A DNA stretch of 56,918 nt from Lentisphaerota bacterium (GTDB taxonomy: Bacteria > Verrucomicrobiota > Kiritimatiellia > CAIQIC01 > Lenti-01): NCBI GenBank assembly GCA_012514035.1, contig JAAZBB010000008.1, positions 1 to 56,918 on the forward strand, in the 5' to 3' direction. Positions 36,301-43,486 of this stretch are shown in pieces. The notes below the pieces were generated by a model. That model did no database searches and had not been told where the DNA came from. It saw only the letters and a program-made list of their open reading frames with translations. The position numbers and the translations under genes were made by a program. How positions within the stretch are numbered: the first letter of the stretch is position 1; each line of letters starts with the position of its first letter.

Positions 36301-38810
36301 ACCCGCGTGTCGGGATTCCCCGGGGTGCCGCCGGCGCCCTCGGGCCAGGCCACGCCATTGGTTGTGTAGTAGAACCACAGTTCGTTGCCCGGATTCTTGG
36401 GTGTTTTCACCGCGATGTACAAGGTCTGGTTGGCCGCGCTGGCCACCGCCGGCCAGAACTGGGTATAGCCGGCCCGCGGCCCGTCCTGCACCCCGTTCGG
36501 ATCGTGAAAGATCCAGGAGGACTCCTTATAGGAACTGTTCCAGTCATTGCTGGCGATGGAATTGTTGATGGTGAACCTGGCCACGCCAATGGTGGCGCAG
36601 TAGGTCTCGGCCCCGGCCGAGCCAATCTTGCAGCGGTTGGAATCCGACGCCGAGAACTTTTCCGCCCAGATGCGCTTGATGAAGCCGGCCTGCTCGTAGC
36701 CCAGGAGGATATCGTCCGACAGGGCCGGCGGATTGTCCCGCGGATCGCCGCCGGAGTGGTTGGCCCCGTTGAGGTCCATGCCGCCGTCGAGCTTCACCAA
36801 AACATTGGCCGTTGAACCGTCCGCACGCACCACGAAGCCCAGGTTCGTCGCGCTGGTCACCCGGGGCAGGTCGATGGCATAGGCGAAGTCCGCGTCGTTC
36901 GTGTCGGCCAGGTTGTAAGGGTTGAAGTTCGCATCGCCATCGGGCCCGTCCTTGCGGACGACGCGCACCGTGCCGACGGGCTGACCGTTCTGCAGGATCG
37001 TGACGGGCTGGCCGCCGAATTCCGTCCAGGTCGGGGCCGGATCGGGGTTTTTCCAGGAAAAGATGAAATAGCCGCCCGGAGGCACGGTGACATCCCAGAG
37101 CTGGGACGCGTACTTGTAGAAGCCGCCGCCGTACCAGGAGTAGTTGTAGAGGTAGGCATCGCCCGAGCCGCTGATCTTGGGAAAGCTGATATTGCCGACG
37201 ATGTCGCGGGCCTGCCCGGAGTCGTAGTTGTCGTTGAGCATCACCAGCATGGTGACATGCTGTGGCCCGGTATCGCCGCCCTGGCGCCAGTCCAGGCGCT
37301 CCCAGGCCACGTAATCGCCATCGCTCCAGACCCCGCGCTGATAGCCGCGGGCAAAATGCTCGTGACAGTAGAGCAGATTGGGCACGCGCCCGTCGCCCCA
37401 CTGCCCCAGGAACGCGGTATTGGCCCAGCGCGGGAAGGCCCCGCCGCTTTCGCCCAGCGTCTCGGCATGATAGTTGCCGTCCGAATAGATCAGGCCAATG
37501 CCCTGGCGCAGGAAGTAGAACGCGTGCTGCAGCTCCCGCCGCGCCGCATAGTCGTTGTCGTGGCTTTGCGCATGCATCACGCCCAGGCCGGGTGCAAACC
37601 CGCCCCAGCCCGGATTGTCGAAGCCTTCGAGTCCGTTCCACATGCTGCCGAGGCGGTCGTTGAGCTGGCTGCGCAGATCGTTGTCCACCAGCCGCATGCC
37701 GGCATCCCAATAGCCCCCGTAGGCCGGCGTGTTCCCCAGATGCTCGCCGAACAGCAGGGCGTCGTCGCGCGGAAGTTCCGTTTCGAAATTGCTGTCACGA
37801 TGGTTGTCCCAATCACTGTACCCGCGCGTCATGTTGAACTGCCACTGGGCATTTCCGCAGAAGCCGTGATTGCTGCTGTCCTTGTCTTCGCCGGACATTT
37901 GGCCGAAGAAATAGTCCGGCACGTGCTTGACGGCATCCAGCCGCAGGCCGTCCGCCCGGGTCTTCGCCATGAGCCATCGGGCATTCCGGCACAGATAGGC
38001 CCCCACGTCCTCCGTGAAGAAGCCGGGATAAGCGGCGATCATGTTCGTGGTGATCCCGTTGTTGGTGCCGAAGCCGACATACACGTTCTTGTCGGTGCCG
38101 CTCGACCAGTCCCAGGGATCGCTGTACTCCGGCGGCATGTTGGTGTTGGGCATGCGGTCATAGAACTCGGGATGGTGCGGATGCCGCACGAACGCGGGCT
38201 TGGGATTCGTGGAACCTTCGGACAGCCCGTGGTTCTGGTTGGGCGTCTCGTGGGCAATGTCCACCAGATCGGACAAGCCCAGGTGCAGCACCTGCCAGGC
38301 GTCGTTCCAGTCGCGGCAGTTGTCCCATTTTCGATAGAAGCCGTCTTCGGTCCGGCGCAGATGGAAATCCTCAGGCACCATGCCGGGATAGACATCGACG
38401 GGAGTGGTTTCGTTGTAGGCGGGGATGTCAAAGGCCCGGTGATTCATGATCGTGTCCAGGTAAACCCGGATGCCGAACCGATGCGCGGTCTCGATCATGT
38501 TGAGCAGTTCCGCCTCGGTGCCGTAGCGGGTCGTCACGGTGCCGCGCTGGTAGCGACCGCCCAGGTCGAAGGGATCGCACAGGTCGTAGCCCACGGAGAG
38601 CCCGCCGCTTCCCTTGGTCGGCGGCGGAATCCAGATCGAGGAATATCCCGCCTCCGCCAGTTCCGGCATCTTGTCGGTAATCTCCCGCCAGGACGTGTTG
38701 AAGTACTGCAACATCGCCTCGCCCGATGACACCGACGGCCAGGCCCCGGCGATCATCAGCCCAACCAACCCGGCCCGGAATCCCCGCCCCGTAAAGTGCT
38801 TCGATCTCAT
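30309..38810 (-). CDS. Giant secreted GH13 amylase with GH57-like domain and TSP3 repeats
   Basis: This 2,833-residue exported protein has a signal peptide (about 1-31) and then a GH13 alpha-amylase domain to about 520. The four GH13 motifs are present: LDTIMNH (119-124 core), DGLRLDAVKH (nucleophile D292, H296), LLFGEHLG (acid/base E356) and AQSHDND (H417, D418). Further beta domains, some resembling starch-binding or Ig modules, follow. Asp-rich TSP3 repeats occupy about 1350-1640 (PDSDGDGLPDGLEVGW and similar). After a binding-like domain comes a GH57-like part from about 1900: HGMYGAPLNLHVTPTLASAL, SIFWPPERVLD (candidate nucleophile E2065), LVDQSTHMF, and a C-terminal NEYVLYNRHVAAVF region as in GH57 amylases. 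The tail has Ig and TSP3-like segments and ends HYRIKIPRHVP. AAGGAG supports the start at 38810. The GH57 activity is less certain than the GH13. Confidence 0.82.
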   Translation of the reverse strand: MRSKHFTGRGFRAGLVGLMIAGAWPSVSSGEAMLQYFNTSWREITDKMPELAEAGYSSIWIPPPTKGSGGLSVGYDLCDPFDLGGRYQRGTVTTRYGTEAELLNMIETAHRFGIRVYLDTIMNHRAFDIPAYNETTPVDVYPGMVPEDFHLRRTEDGFYRKWDNCRDWNDAWQVLHLGLSDLVDIAHETPNQNHGLSEGSTNPKPAFVRHPHHPEFYDRMPNTNMPPEYSDPWDWSSGTDKNVYVGFGTNNGITTNMIAAYPGFFTEDVGAYLCRNARWLMAKTRADGLRLDAVKHVPDYFFGQMSGEDKDSSNHGFCGNAQWQFNMTRGYSDWDNHRDSNFETELPRDDALLFGEHLGNTPAYGGYWDAGMRLVDNDLRSQLNDRLGSMWNGLEGFDNPGWGGFAPGLGVMHAQSHDNDYAARRELQHAFYFLRQGIGLIYSDGNYHAETLGESGGAFPRWANTAFLGQWGDGRVPNLLYCHEHFARGYQRGVWSDGDYVAWERLDWRQGGDTGPQHVTMLVMLNDNYDSGQARDIVGNISFPKISGSGDAYLYNYSWYGGGFYKYASQLWDVTVPPGGYFIFSWKNPDPAPTWTEFGGQPVTILQNGQPVGTVRVVRKDGPDGDANFNPYNLADTNDADFAYAIDLPRVTSATNLGFVVRADGSTANVLVKLDGGMDLNGANHSGGDPRDNPPALSDDILLGYEQAGFIKRIWAEKFSASDSNRCKIGSAGAETYCATIGVARFTINNSIASNDWNSSYKESSWIFHDPNGVQDGPRAGYTQFWPAVASAANQTLYIAVKTPKNPGNELWFYYTTNGVAWPEGAGGTPGNPDTRVIEASWVGDGDGATDWWEVMVPPMPAGTVFRYKASVFNAQDGEENDWYTVWPGSAEEITLKHKMLTEFQIANFNAAIVQYRPHADYGETRTGLKDGFHLVSARAFVNRADGAAIYNTFKQTFYLDAETPQGIIQWPANNGDILSGTEYGVVVRTDPTVREVWYRIEDDDPTNDDSATSKSNGNGNVYAAWQKAYSVTPEDMSQTHPQAWRFNYANLPTNGNATIRVRLREWSSADKTAWTNAGLSQAQGHYRELTRNVQPRGDASRLYFDWPPQDGDYVEAGWEIRVKYSSRFAADLNDEEALALFTIKLNSAENGGDPANGVVLSHDDINISHQWDWPNENTIAFTMPNVYNGNPDWLHSFEITGVRGTTIRATRKVRTMGELRPSIIVTEPPELGSDGKLHVIILPDVPPAVLATNPALRETRIRLSTGTNAVETGISFTSPAGYAGEVGAAGTTNIGSTLYWDWTWSNLTAGTYRFTAWVRDAEGQTNTASRTARLQLLQVVDMTTTNDLDHDDDGLEDSWETTPTPLPSTTSEGWNNGDVHVHYAFGQSLPESPDSDGDGLPDGLEVGWRTPGTHALTNTDTNADGWPNFRGDLDPPFYNTLDNHTDGGNSCTVPGVDSRSKGGDRSRRVQGSTTDPSNPDSDYDGLPDGVEDANRNGWVDGDGSPLGPNDDECSRPSWPTGIWTPAWTETDPNNPDSDGDGLSDGYGEDKNFNGWIDGDSNSNRVWNAGELWLETDPINPDTDGDGLPDGWEVRYGLNPWDSGVIGHTNMRTGEIILVTEHGAAGDPDGDGFSNLVELQNGTNPREFDDPSQPPPPGSITVGRGPVLGVVNGVTNYQEFTDWTLDDLIALDPYNDGGTQAVDIFRRWDGFDSSRDMVAFYMRDGGAANGKLYFRIDFQDLQANAEDGRLDFYVVIDFNSPGVGEAALPDEVDGRTDMKWEAVAAVYDSQNGRLYVDSNPANNTLTEADSLTAAGVVEAPGGFKGAYFNSELDAVEFAIDRAALVNAGWNGNANTLNFQVFTTKDGTCNTCVGGKAGEGDIGYRIDTTDIIRNTWLCSDYWRDQDYIIQNPVLTQWIGRNADNDMGKSAKIAMLAHGNQALQPGSVIHDIVDNGQGAGYHRPIQSHGMYGAPLNLHVTPTLASALEWAPVRTNAPAARSGAALNARIRELVASNIVSLMASTYADHIVPYFTPAFNRNNTELATDTLNRIYGAGINSNSIFWPPERVLDASAFAMITNLGFRYTLVDQSTHMFNWFGRTVALGDDGYRINRINQVNSFVINNAADGYRFVNHDGGIALPMRELFSRRSRAWRQDQVSTIFCMWEEFGTRALADAYDRNLRWLANHPWTQLVALEDIAAGDVPLPSGQSWEPIDRGDTAGAKQSHDWINHANNENYDNWYNGSSRHEGLRDRKFRLRPGVTNATAYGRVGVSGLASQAWARVAALAHPDVQRLAGEVLHASVFETAFHNESNHDLTRWSFGGYINPASDSQTLVDFARIAQNQTRMAAIYTWVDGWAATAGDLSATATASLDLDLDGENEYVLYNRHVAAVFERIGGRMIVAWLRSSDGRVRQMIGNLASYAGSETEEEGTANISVSGGTTNVVARRTSALKDWWANTNLYVNQLYTLTTNGVTGGWQLASADSKIVKTVTLAPDAAAFAVQYAINPTLNGGKLYVRHGFSPDLSNLLVTGQDGLVDTLTATGGVVALSTPEGVAGIELAVSQGVVNLAATDDDGAGFASVPMRNQAQTRQVEIVGTNTLSFSIGFFAADSENHPPEIGFAPPGPYTNAVGTTNAFLVTATDPDENPVELASGPLPFTATFNPATGAFAWWVTNMGSAGTTNTVQFTANDGTVIVTNTATIVVPWDANGNDIPDDWEFKYFDGDLTQPKMGDWDDDHFPNFYEWWASTDPDAPGSYIGWVESYEVPEGMKLISLAVPNGIYHIEGNDNQLPDPDSWQYLATVTNDLDETVEWIDPDYPANAVRHYRIKIPRHVP

Positions 38811-38994
38811 CCGCTTGCTCCTTGCCCGTCCTTGTTCCGCCGCCACGAGTTGCCGGAGAGAAGGCTGGCCGATTTCTGTCTTTTATGGACTATACCTCAC
38901 TCCAGAAATACTCTCAATGGGAAAACGCTTCAACGGGCGCGGGAAATCACCGCCCCCCCCTCCCGAGGCGCGCCGGATGGCAAGTGGGTGCGGC
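38811..38994. other. Gap between two secreted-protein genes
   Basis: It separates the third TSP3 paralog from the giant amylase gene, both on the minus strand. I see the amylase ribosome-binding site and a CCCCCCCCTCCC tract, but no clear promoter or terminator. Co-transcription is possible. Confidence 0.35.
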
Positions 38995-39927
38995 TTACGG
39001 AATCCAGCGGATCCGGTAAAAGGTGGTCGCCGCTTCTGCGGCCACGGGGGCCAGGGCATCCATTTCGCGTTGCCCCGCGCCGGCCGTCACCACGTCGCCC
39101 GCCGGTTCAAAGACCTGTTCGCCGGCCAGGATGGCCGCCTGCTCGAGCTGGTACTTCTGGCCCGGTTGCGACAGGAACCTCACACGCATCGCGTCGCCGT
39201 CCCCGCCGCTCTCGACCGACCCCGCCGGCACCCGGGCAATGGACTGGATCGCCGGTATCGACGCCGAATCGGTGGGATCACTGCCCATGAGATGTTCATG
39301 CAAATCGGTGAATCCGTCACCGTCGTAGTCCGGCGTGGCCCGGTCATCGATGCCCAGCGCTTTCTCCCATGAATTAATCAGGCCGTCCCCGTCGCTGTCG
39401 CCGGAATCCAGTGGTTGGGTCTCATCCAGGAAATACATCTCCAGCGAAACGGCATTGGCCGTGACCGTGACCGTGCGTGAATCCGCATAGAACGAGGCAT
39501 CGGCCAGGGCCGGCGTGTTGAACACCCGCGCAAAAATCACCGTGTCGGCGGCCGGACGCTGGGAAAATACCATGGCGAACAGGCCGGGCTCGGCCGTGTT
39601 CATGCCGATGCCGCCCACGCTGTCGGCCGTCAGCAGCGGGTTGTTAGGATGGGCCGCGCCCGTCGGGGACGGCGGATACCGCAGGTGGTTCGGCGCTATG
39701 CGAATCTCCACCCGTGCACGGTTGGCGGGATCGTCATAATACATCCCGGGCATGGGATTGCCGTTCTGGTCCAGCACAGGAGTCAGGTTGCTCAGGTACA
39801 GCGGCTTGATGATCTGTCCGCGCGCGCCGGCCGCCGCCAGACAAACCGCCGCCAGGACGACGCCGGTCCATCCCCGTCCGATCCGGCCGGGAAAACAACG
39901 TCCATTCCTACTGTACACGTTGACCAA
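38995..39927 (-). CDS. Secreted protein with TSP3 calcium-binding repeats (paralog C)
   Basis: This 310-residue paralog of the genes at 1046-1963 and 2257-3171 has a signal peptide ending near ARG at residue 36. PLYLSNLTPVLDQNGNP, HPNNPLL, SVGGIGMN, GLFAMVF, IFARVFNTP and ASFYADS follow, then TSP3-type repeats DSGDSDGDGLINSWEKALG and DYDGDGFTDLHE. The C-terminal part (KYQLEQAAIL ... TTFYRIRWIP) is the shared terminal module, better preserved here than in the other two paralogs. The start is a TTG at 39927 with an AAAGGAG site eight bases upstream. It lies directly upstream of the giant amylase on the same strand. Function unknown. Confidence 0.8.
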   Translation of the reverse strand: MVNVYSRNGRCFPGRIGRGWTGVVLAAVCLAAAGARGQIIKPLYLSNLTPVLDQNGNPMPGMYYDDPANRARVEIRIAPNHLRYPPSPTGAAHPNNPLLTADSVGGIGMNTAEPGLFAMVFSQRPAADTVIFARVFNTPALADASFYADSRTVTVTANAVSLEMYFLDETQPLDSGDSDGDGLINSWEKALGIDDRATPDYDGDGFTDLHEHLMGSDPTDSASIPAIQSIARVPAGSVESGGDGDAMRVRFLSQPGQKYQLEQAAILAGEQVFEPAGDVVTAGAGQREMDALAPVAAEAATTFYRIRWIP

Positions 39928-40046
39928 GGTTGACGCTCCTTTCCCGGGAATCGTTCAAACGCTGATTGATTGACGCCCGGAGAGTAGCGCCTCGCCCGGC
40001 GGCAAGCAAGCCATCTTCCCGCCCCAATCCATTTTGGGCTGAACCG

Positions 40047-40067
40047 CCCCCCCCCCCCCGGGGGGGG
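40047..40067. other. C13-G8 homopolymer tract
   Basis: Thirteen C followed by eight G lie between the TSP3 paralog and the DUF35 gene, within a very GC-rich stretch. The tract folds on itself and is prone to slippage and to sequencing error. It could act as a strong hairpin downstream of the minus-strand DUF35 gene. Confidence 0.7.
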
Positions 40068-40084
40068 CGCCCGGGCGGCCCGCC

Positions 40085-40465
40085 CTATTGGAAGACAAAC
40101 ACGTTGACCGGCTTGCCGGGACGCTCGTCGGCTTCCTCAACCGTGGCCGTCAGTTTCATGCCGGTCTTGGGTTCGGCCACCTCCACGCGGCCGGACGCCT
40201 TCAGTCCGTTCTCGAACTGGACAATGCCGAACTGCAGGAATTTCTTGGTGTAGCCTTCCGGCAGGTTCCAGACCCGCGTCCACGTCAGCAGCGTGCAGGG
40301 GCCTTCGAGATCGAAGGTGGACCAGTCCTTGCCCGTCACGGGATCGCGCCGCGCGCCGCACTTGGCACAGATCATCGGTGCAGGATAGAAGATTTCTCCG
40401 CAACCCTCGCACTTGTAGGCCTGAATCTTCGGGGCCTTCACGTCGTACATGCTGAAATCGATCAT
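40085..40465 (-). CDS. Zn-ribbon/OB-fold protein (DUF35 family)
   Basis: This 126-residue protein has an N-terminal zinc ribbon (YKCEGCGEIFYPAPMICAKCG, four cysteines) and a C-terminal OB-fold. In archaea and some bacteria DUF35 proteins bind thiolase-type enzymes and are thought to hold or channel acyl-CoA. The gene is the last of a three-gene minus-strand set, 12 bases after the thiolase-like gene, with an AGGAGG site. The partner relation to the thiolase-like protein is inferred from family and position. Confidence 0.85.
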   Translation of the reverse strand: MIDFSMYDVKAPKIQAYKCEGCGEIFYPAPMICAKCGARRDPVTGKDWSTFDLEGPCTLLTWTRVWNLPEGYTKKFLQFGIVQFENGLKASGRVEVAEPKTGMKLTATVEEADERPGKPVNVFVFQ

Positions 40466-40477
40466 GATGGCGTCCTC

Positions 40478-41677
40478 CTATTCCTTGGCGCAGATGACGG
40501 CCACGACGTTGTTGCCGAAGCCGCCGAAGTTGACGGACATGCCGACCTTGGGGTCCTTGACCTGCCGGCCGGGCTCGGCTTCGCCCCGCAGTTGGCGGAC
40601 GAGCTCCACCACCTGCGACACGCCCGTGCCGCCCACCGGATGGCCCTTCGATTTCAGGCCGCCGGACGGATTGATCGGTAGGCGCCCGTCGATCTTGGTT
40701 TCGCCCTTGCGCACGGCCAAATAGGCCTTGCCGCGCTCGAACAGGCCGATTTCCTCGCTGATGGCCAATTCGAGGATGACGAACGCATCGTGCAGCTCGG
40801 CGAAGTCGATATCCTTCGGCCCCATCCCGGCCATCTGATAGGCCTTTTCGCCCGCGATGCGCACGGCTTCGAGCTTGAGCGGATCCTGGCGGTTGTGCAC
40901 GCAGTGGGTATCCGTCGCACTGGCCACGCCCGCGATCCTGACGGGTTTTTTCTTGAATTCCTTCGCGATGGGCGCGTCCATGTTGACAAGCAGCACGGCT
41001 GCCGCGCCATCCGTGACCGGGCAAGTCGAGTACATGCGCAGGGGTTCGGCGATGTATTGGTTCACCACGTTGGCTTCCGGCCCGTCGGCAATGGCCTCGA
41101 TCTTGCAAGGCAACTGCACATGGGCGTACTTGTTTTTTGCGCCGTTTTCATGGTCCTTGACGGCGACCAGCGCCAGGTCGCGCTCGGTCAGGCCGTATTT
41201 TTCCATGTACATCCGGGTGAACATGCCGCCGAAACCCGGCAGCGTGAGGCCCATGTTGTACTCGGCTTCGGTGTGCAGCATCGTCGCGACGATGTCCGTC
41301 GCGCTCCAGCCCGTCACCTTGCGCATGATCTCGCCGCCGACCACGAGCACGACGTCCGCCATGCCCGAGGCCACCGCCATGGTGCCGACCTTGATCGCGC
41401 TCGCGCCCGAGGCCGGGCCGTTCTCGATCAGCTCGGCAGGCACGGGTTCCATGTCCATCTTGCTGATCATCGCCGAAGCGACGGCCGTCTGGTGGCAGAA
41501 CATGCCCGAGGCCATGTTGGCCACGAAGACCTGGTCGATCTCCTTGCGGCGCTCCAAAAAGCCCGCGTCCTGGAGGCAATCCGTCGCCGCGTAGGCGAGC
41601 AGGTCCCCCAGATCGTATTCCGACGAATTTCCGAACCGGGTGTGCCCGATCCCCACAATTCCTACTCTGGTTGCCAT
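40478..41677 (-). CDS. Thiolase-superfamily protein lacking the nucleophilic cysteine
   Basis: This 399-residue SCP2/archaeal-type thiolase homolog has an intact fold: RVGIVGIGHTRFG at the start, FAELHDAFVILEL (the HDAF position), KSKGHPVGGTG with the catalytic histidine, and NFGGFGNN near the end. The usual nucleophile motif E-x-x-C-A-S-G reads ENGPASGAS here, with proline (P88) where cysteine is expected, and the second cysteine near the C-terminus is also absent. Ordinary Claisen condensation is therefore unlikely; another acyl-transfer or a scaffold role is possible. It starts four bases after the preceding gene, with AGGTAGGA before the ATG, and is followed by its DUF35 partner. Confidence 0.8.
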   Translation of the reverse strand: MATRVGIVGIGHTRFGNSSEYDLGDLLAYAATDCLQDAGFLERRKEIDQVFVANMASGMFCHQTAVASAMISKMDMEPVPAELIENGPASGASAIKVGTMAVASGMADVVLVVGGEIMRKVTGWSATDIVATMLHTEAEYNMGLTLPGFGGMFTRMYMEKYGLTERDLALVAVKDHENGAKNKYAHVQLPCKIEAIADGPEANVVNQYIAEPLRMYSTCPVTDGAAAVLLVNMDAPIAKEFKKKPVRIAGVASATDTHCVHNRQDPLKLEAVRIAGEKAYQMAGMGPKDIDFAELHDAFVILELAISEEIGLFERGKAYLAVRKGETKIDGRLPINPSGGLKSKGHPVGGTGVSQVVELVRQLRGEAEPGRQVKDPKVGMSVNFGGFGNNVVAVICAKE

Positions 41678-41681
41678 GATC

Positions 41682-42368
41682 CTACCTCTTGAATCCAGGG
41701 AGCTGCGAGTATTCCGACGGCATGATGAGCTTGTCGGCCGTCTTGAGGTCGGCGTCCGAGATGGGCCGGGAGCCCGTGCACTTGATGTCGCGGACCGCCT
41801 CCCACAGCGGGCGGGTCAGCACGAAGGTGGGCACGCCGCCGAGCTCGTGGCGCACGTCGGGATACAGCGCCGAGCGGTCTTCGAGCTGGTATTCAATCAT
41901 CCAGCGCTTGAAGCCGTTGGGGCTCTCCGCGACGATGTAGACTTCCTCTTCGCCGAGGACGTCGAGATGGTGCTCCATCTTGGCCGCGAAGAGCTGGGCG
42001 CCGACGCGCAGCCCGCGCTTGATCGTCAGCGTGTGCAGGCTCATGCCCAGCTTCGGGCTGACATGCCGGCTGGTGACGATGCCGGCGATCACGCCGTCGA
42101 TCGCGCCGACGATCACGAACTCGTTGGCCACGCGATAGCGGTACCAGCCGAGGATTTCCGCATACATGCGCACCGCCACGATGTCGTAGAAATCGGTGGG
42201 CACGCCGATCAGCGGGAAGATCGTGCCGAGCAGCGCGCCGACTTCTTCGCGCCGCGCCTCGCGCACCACCATCTTTTCGCCCGAGGCGAGCGTAATCAGT
42301 TTCGGAGGATACGCCTTGAGCTGGATTTCCGGCGGCCGCAGTTTCATTTCCATTGCGTCGATTGCCAT
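41682..42368 (-). CDS. GNAT-like protein of the thiolase operon
   Basis: This 228-residue protein has a region (about 35-185) reminiscent of the GNAT acyltransferase fold: VVREARREEVGALLG, FVIVGAIDGVIAGIVTSRH, and LTIKRGLRVGAQLFAAKMEH followed by VYIVAESPN. I could not place it in a named family. The start at 42368 is favoured because the AAAGGAG site lies nine bases before it; an ATG three codons earlier sits too close to that site. It is the first gene of the operon with the thiolase-like and DUF35 genes, so it may act on the same CoA-bound substrate. Confidence 0.55.
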   Translation of the reverse strand: MAIDAMEMKLRPPEIQLKAYPPKLITLASGEKMVVREARREEVGALLGTIFPLIGVPTDFYDIVAVRMYAEILGWYRYRVANEFVIVGAIDGVIAGIVTSRHVSPKLGMSLHTLTIKRGLRVGAQLFAAKMEHHLDVLGEEEVYIVAESPNGFKRWMIEYQLEDRSALYPDVRHELGGVPTFVLTRPLWEAVRDIKCTGSRPISDADLKTADKLIMPSEYSQLPGFKR

Positions 42369-42550
42369 CTTACACATCTCCTTTCACATGACCCGTGGCC
42401 TGAATGGTGCAATCAATCCCCCTTCCCGTACAAGTTGTTTTCACCTGCCGGAGTCAACCGTTTCGCCCCGGCGGCCCGCCCCCCGCGCCTTTCGGGATTG
42501 AACCCGGCCGCCTCTCTCCGGTAAGATGCCGCGAACCAAAGGAAACGACC

Positions 42551-43486
42551 ATGAGCCGCACGACCCGTTCGCCCCGCCGCCTGCCGACCCGTCCCCGGGT
42601 CGTCGTGGCTGCCGCCCAGTTCGCCGTGGTCCCCAACGACATCTCCACCAATCTGTACCGCTGCGTCTATTTCCTGCGCCGGGCCGTTGAGGACACCGGC
42701 GCGCGCCTGCTGGTGTTTCCCGAATCCATCACCACCGGCTTCAACCCCGCCCTGCCCGCGCGCGACCTCTGGGAAATGATGCCGCGCACGGAACAGATGC
42801 TCTCGCCCGTCCAGCGCATCTGCCGCGAACTGAAAATCCATTGCGTCCTACCCACCTACGAGCGCGGCCCCCGGCCCGGCATCGTTTATAATTCCGCATT
42901 CCTGATCGATGACCGCGGCCGCAATCTCGGTGCCTACCGCAAGACCCATCTGTTCCCAACCGAACGCCCCGAAAACAAAGGCTGGACCACCCCCGGCAAC
43001 CGCTTCCCGGTGTTCCGCACCGCCATCGGCGCCATCGGCATCCATATCTGCTACGACGGCGACTTTCCAGAAGTCTCCCGCATCCTCGCCGTGAAGGGCG
43101 CCCGCATCCTCTGCCGACCCGCCGCCCTCATGCGCAACTTCGAGATCTGGGAGGCCAGCAACAAAATGCGCGCCTATGAAAACCACGTGCACCACATTGC
43201 CGTCAACGCCATCGGTTCCGACGCCGCCCACACCACCTACTTCGGCCATTCCATGATCATCTCGCCCGTGGCCCAGACCCTTGCGCTGGCCCGCGCCGTG
43301 GACGACCTCATCTATGCCGAACTCGATCCCGACCCCTTCCATTGCATCAGCTATGGCTCCGACACGCCCATGTTGTTCGACCATCTCCAGGACCGCAACG
43401 TCGCCGGCTACACCAAGGATCTGTTTTCCCCCGCCCGGGTCGAATACGGGTTCGCCCGCGGTCGTCCCCCGCGGCGAGGAAAATAA
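42551..43486 (+). CDS. Carbon-nitrogen hydrolase (nitrilase superfamily)
   Basis: This 311-residue cytoplasmic amidase or carbamoylase-type enzyme has the Glu-Lys-Cys triad: E58 in LLVFPESITTGF, K131 in AYRKTHLFPTERP, and C167 in GIHICYDGDFPE. The substrate cannot be told from sequence; the superfamily includes aliphatic amidases, carbamoylputrescine amidase and NAD synthetase amidase domains. An AAAGGAAA site precedes the ATG at 42551. The stop overlaps the start of the next gene (TAATG), so it leads the long TPR/Tol-like operon. It is divergent from the thiolase operon across a 182-bp gap. Confidence 0.85.
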   Translation: MSRTTRSPRRLPTRPRVVVAAAQFAVVPNDISTNLYRCVYFLRRAVEDTGARLLVFPESITTGFNPALPARDLWEMMPRTEQMLSPVQRICRELKIHCVLPTYERGPRPGIVYNSAFLIDDRGRNLGAYRKTHLFPTERPENKGWTTPGNRFPVFRTAIGAIGIHICYDGDFPEVSRILAVKGARILCRPAALMRNFEIWEASNKMRAYENHVHHIAVNAIGSDAAHTTYFGHSMIISPVAQTLALARAVDDLIYAELDPDPFHCISYGSDTPMLFDHLQDRNVAGYTKDLFSPARVEYGFARGRPPRRGK

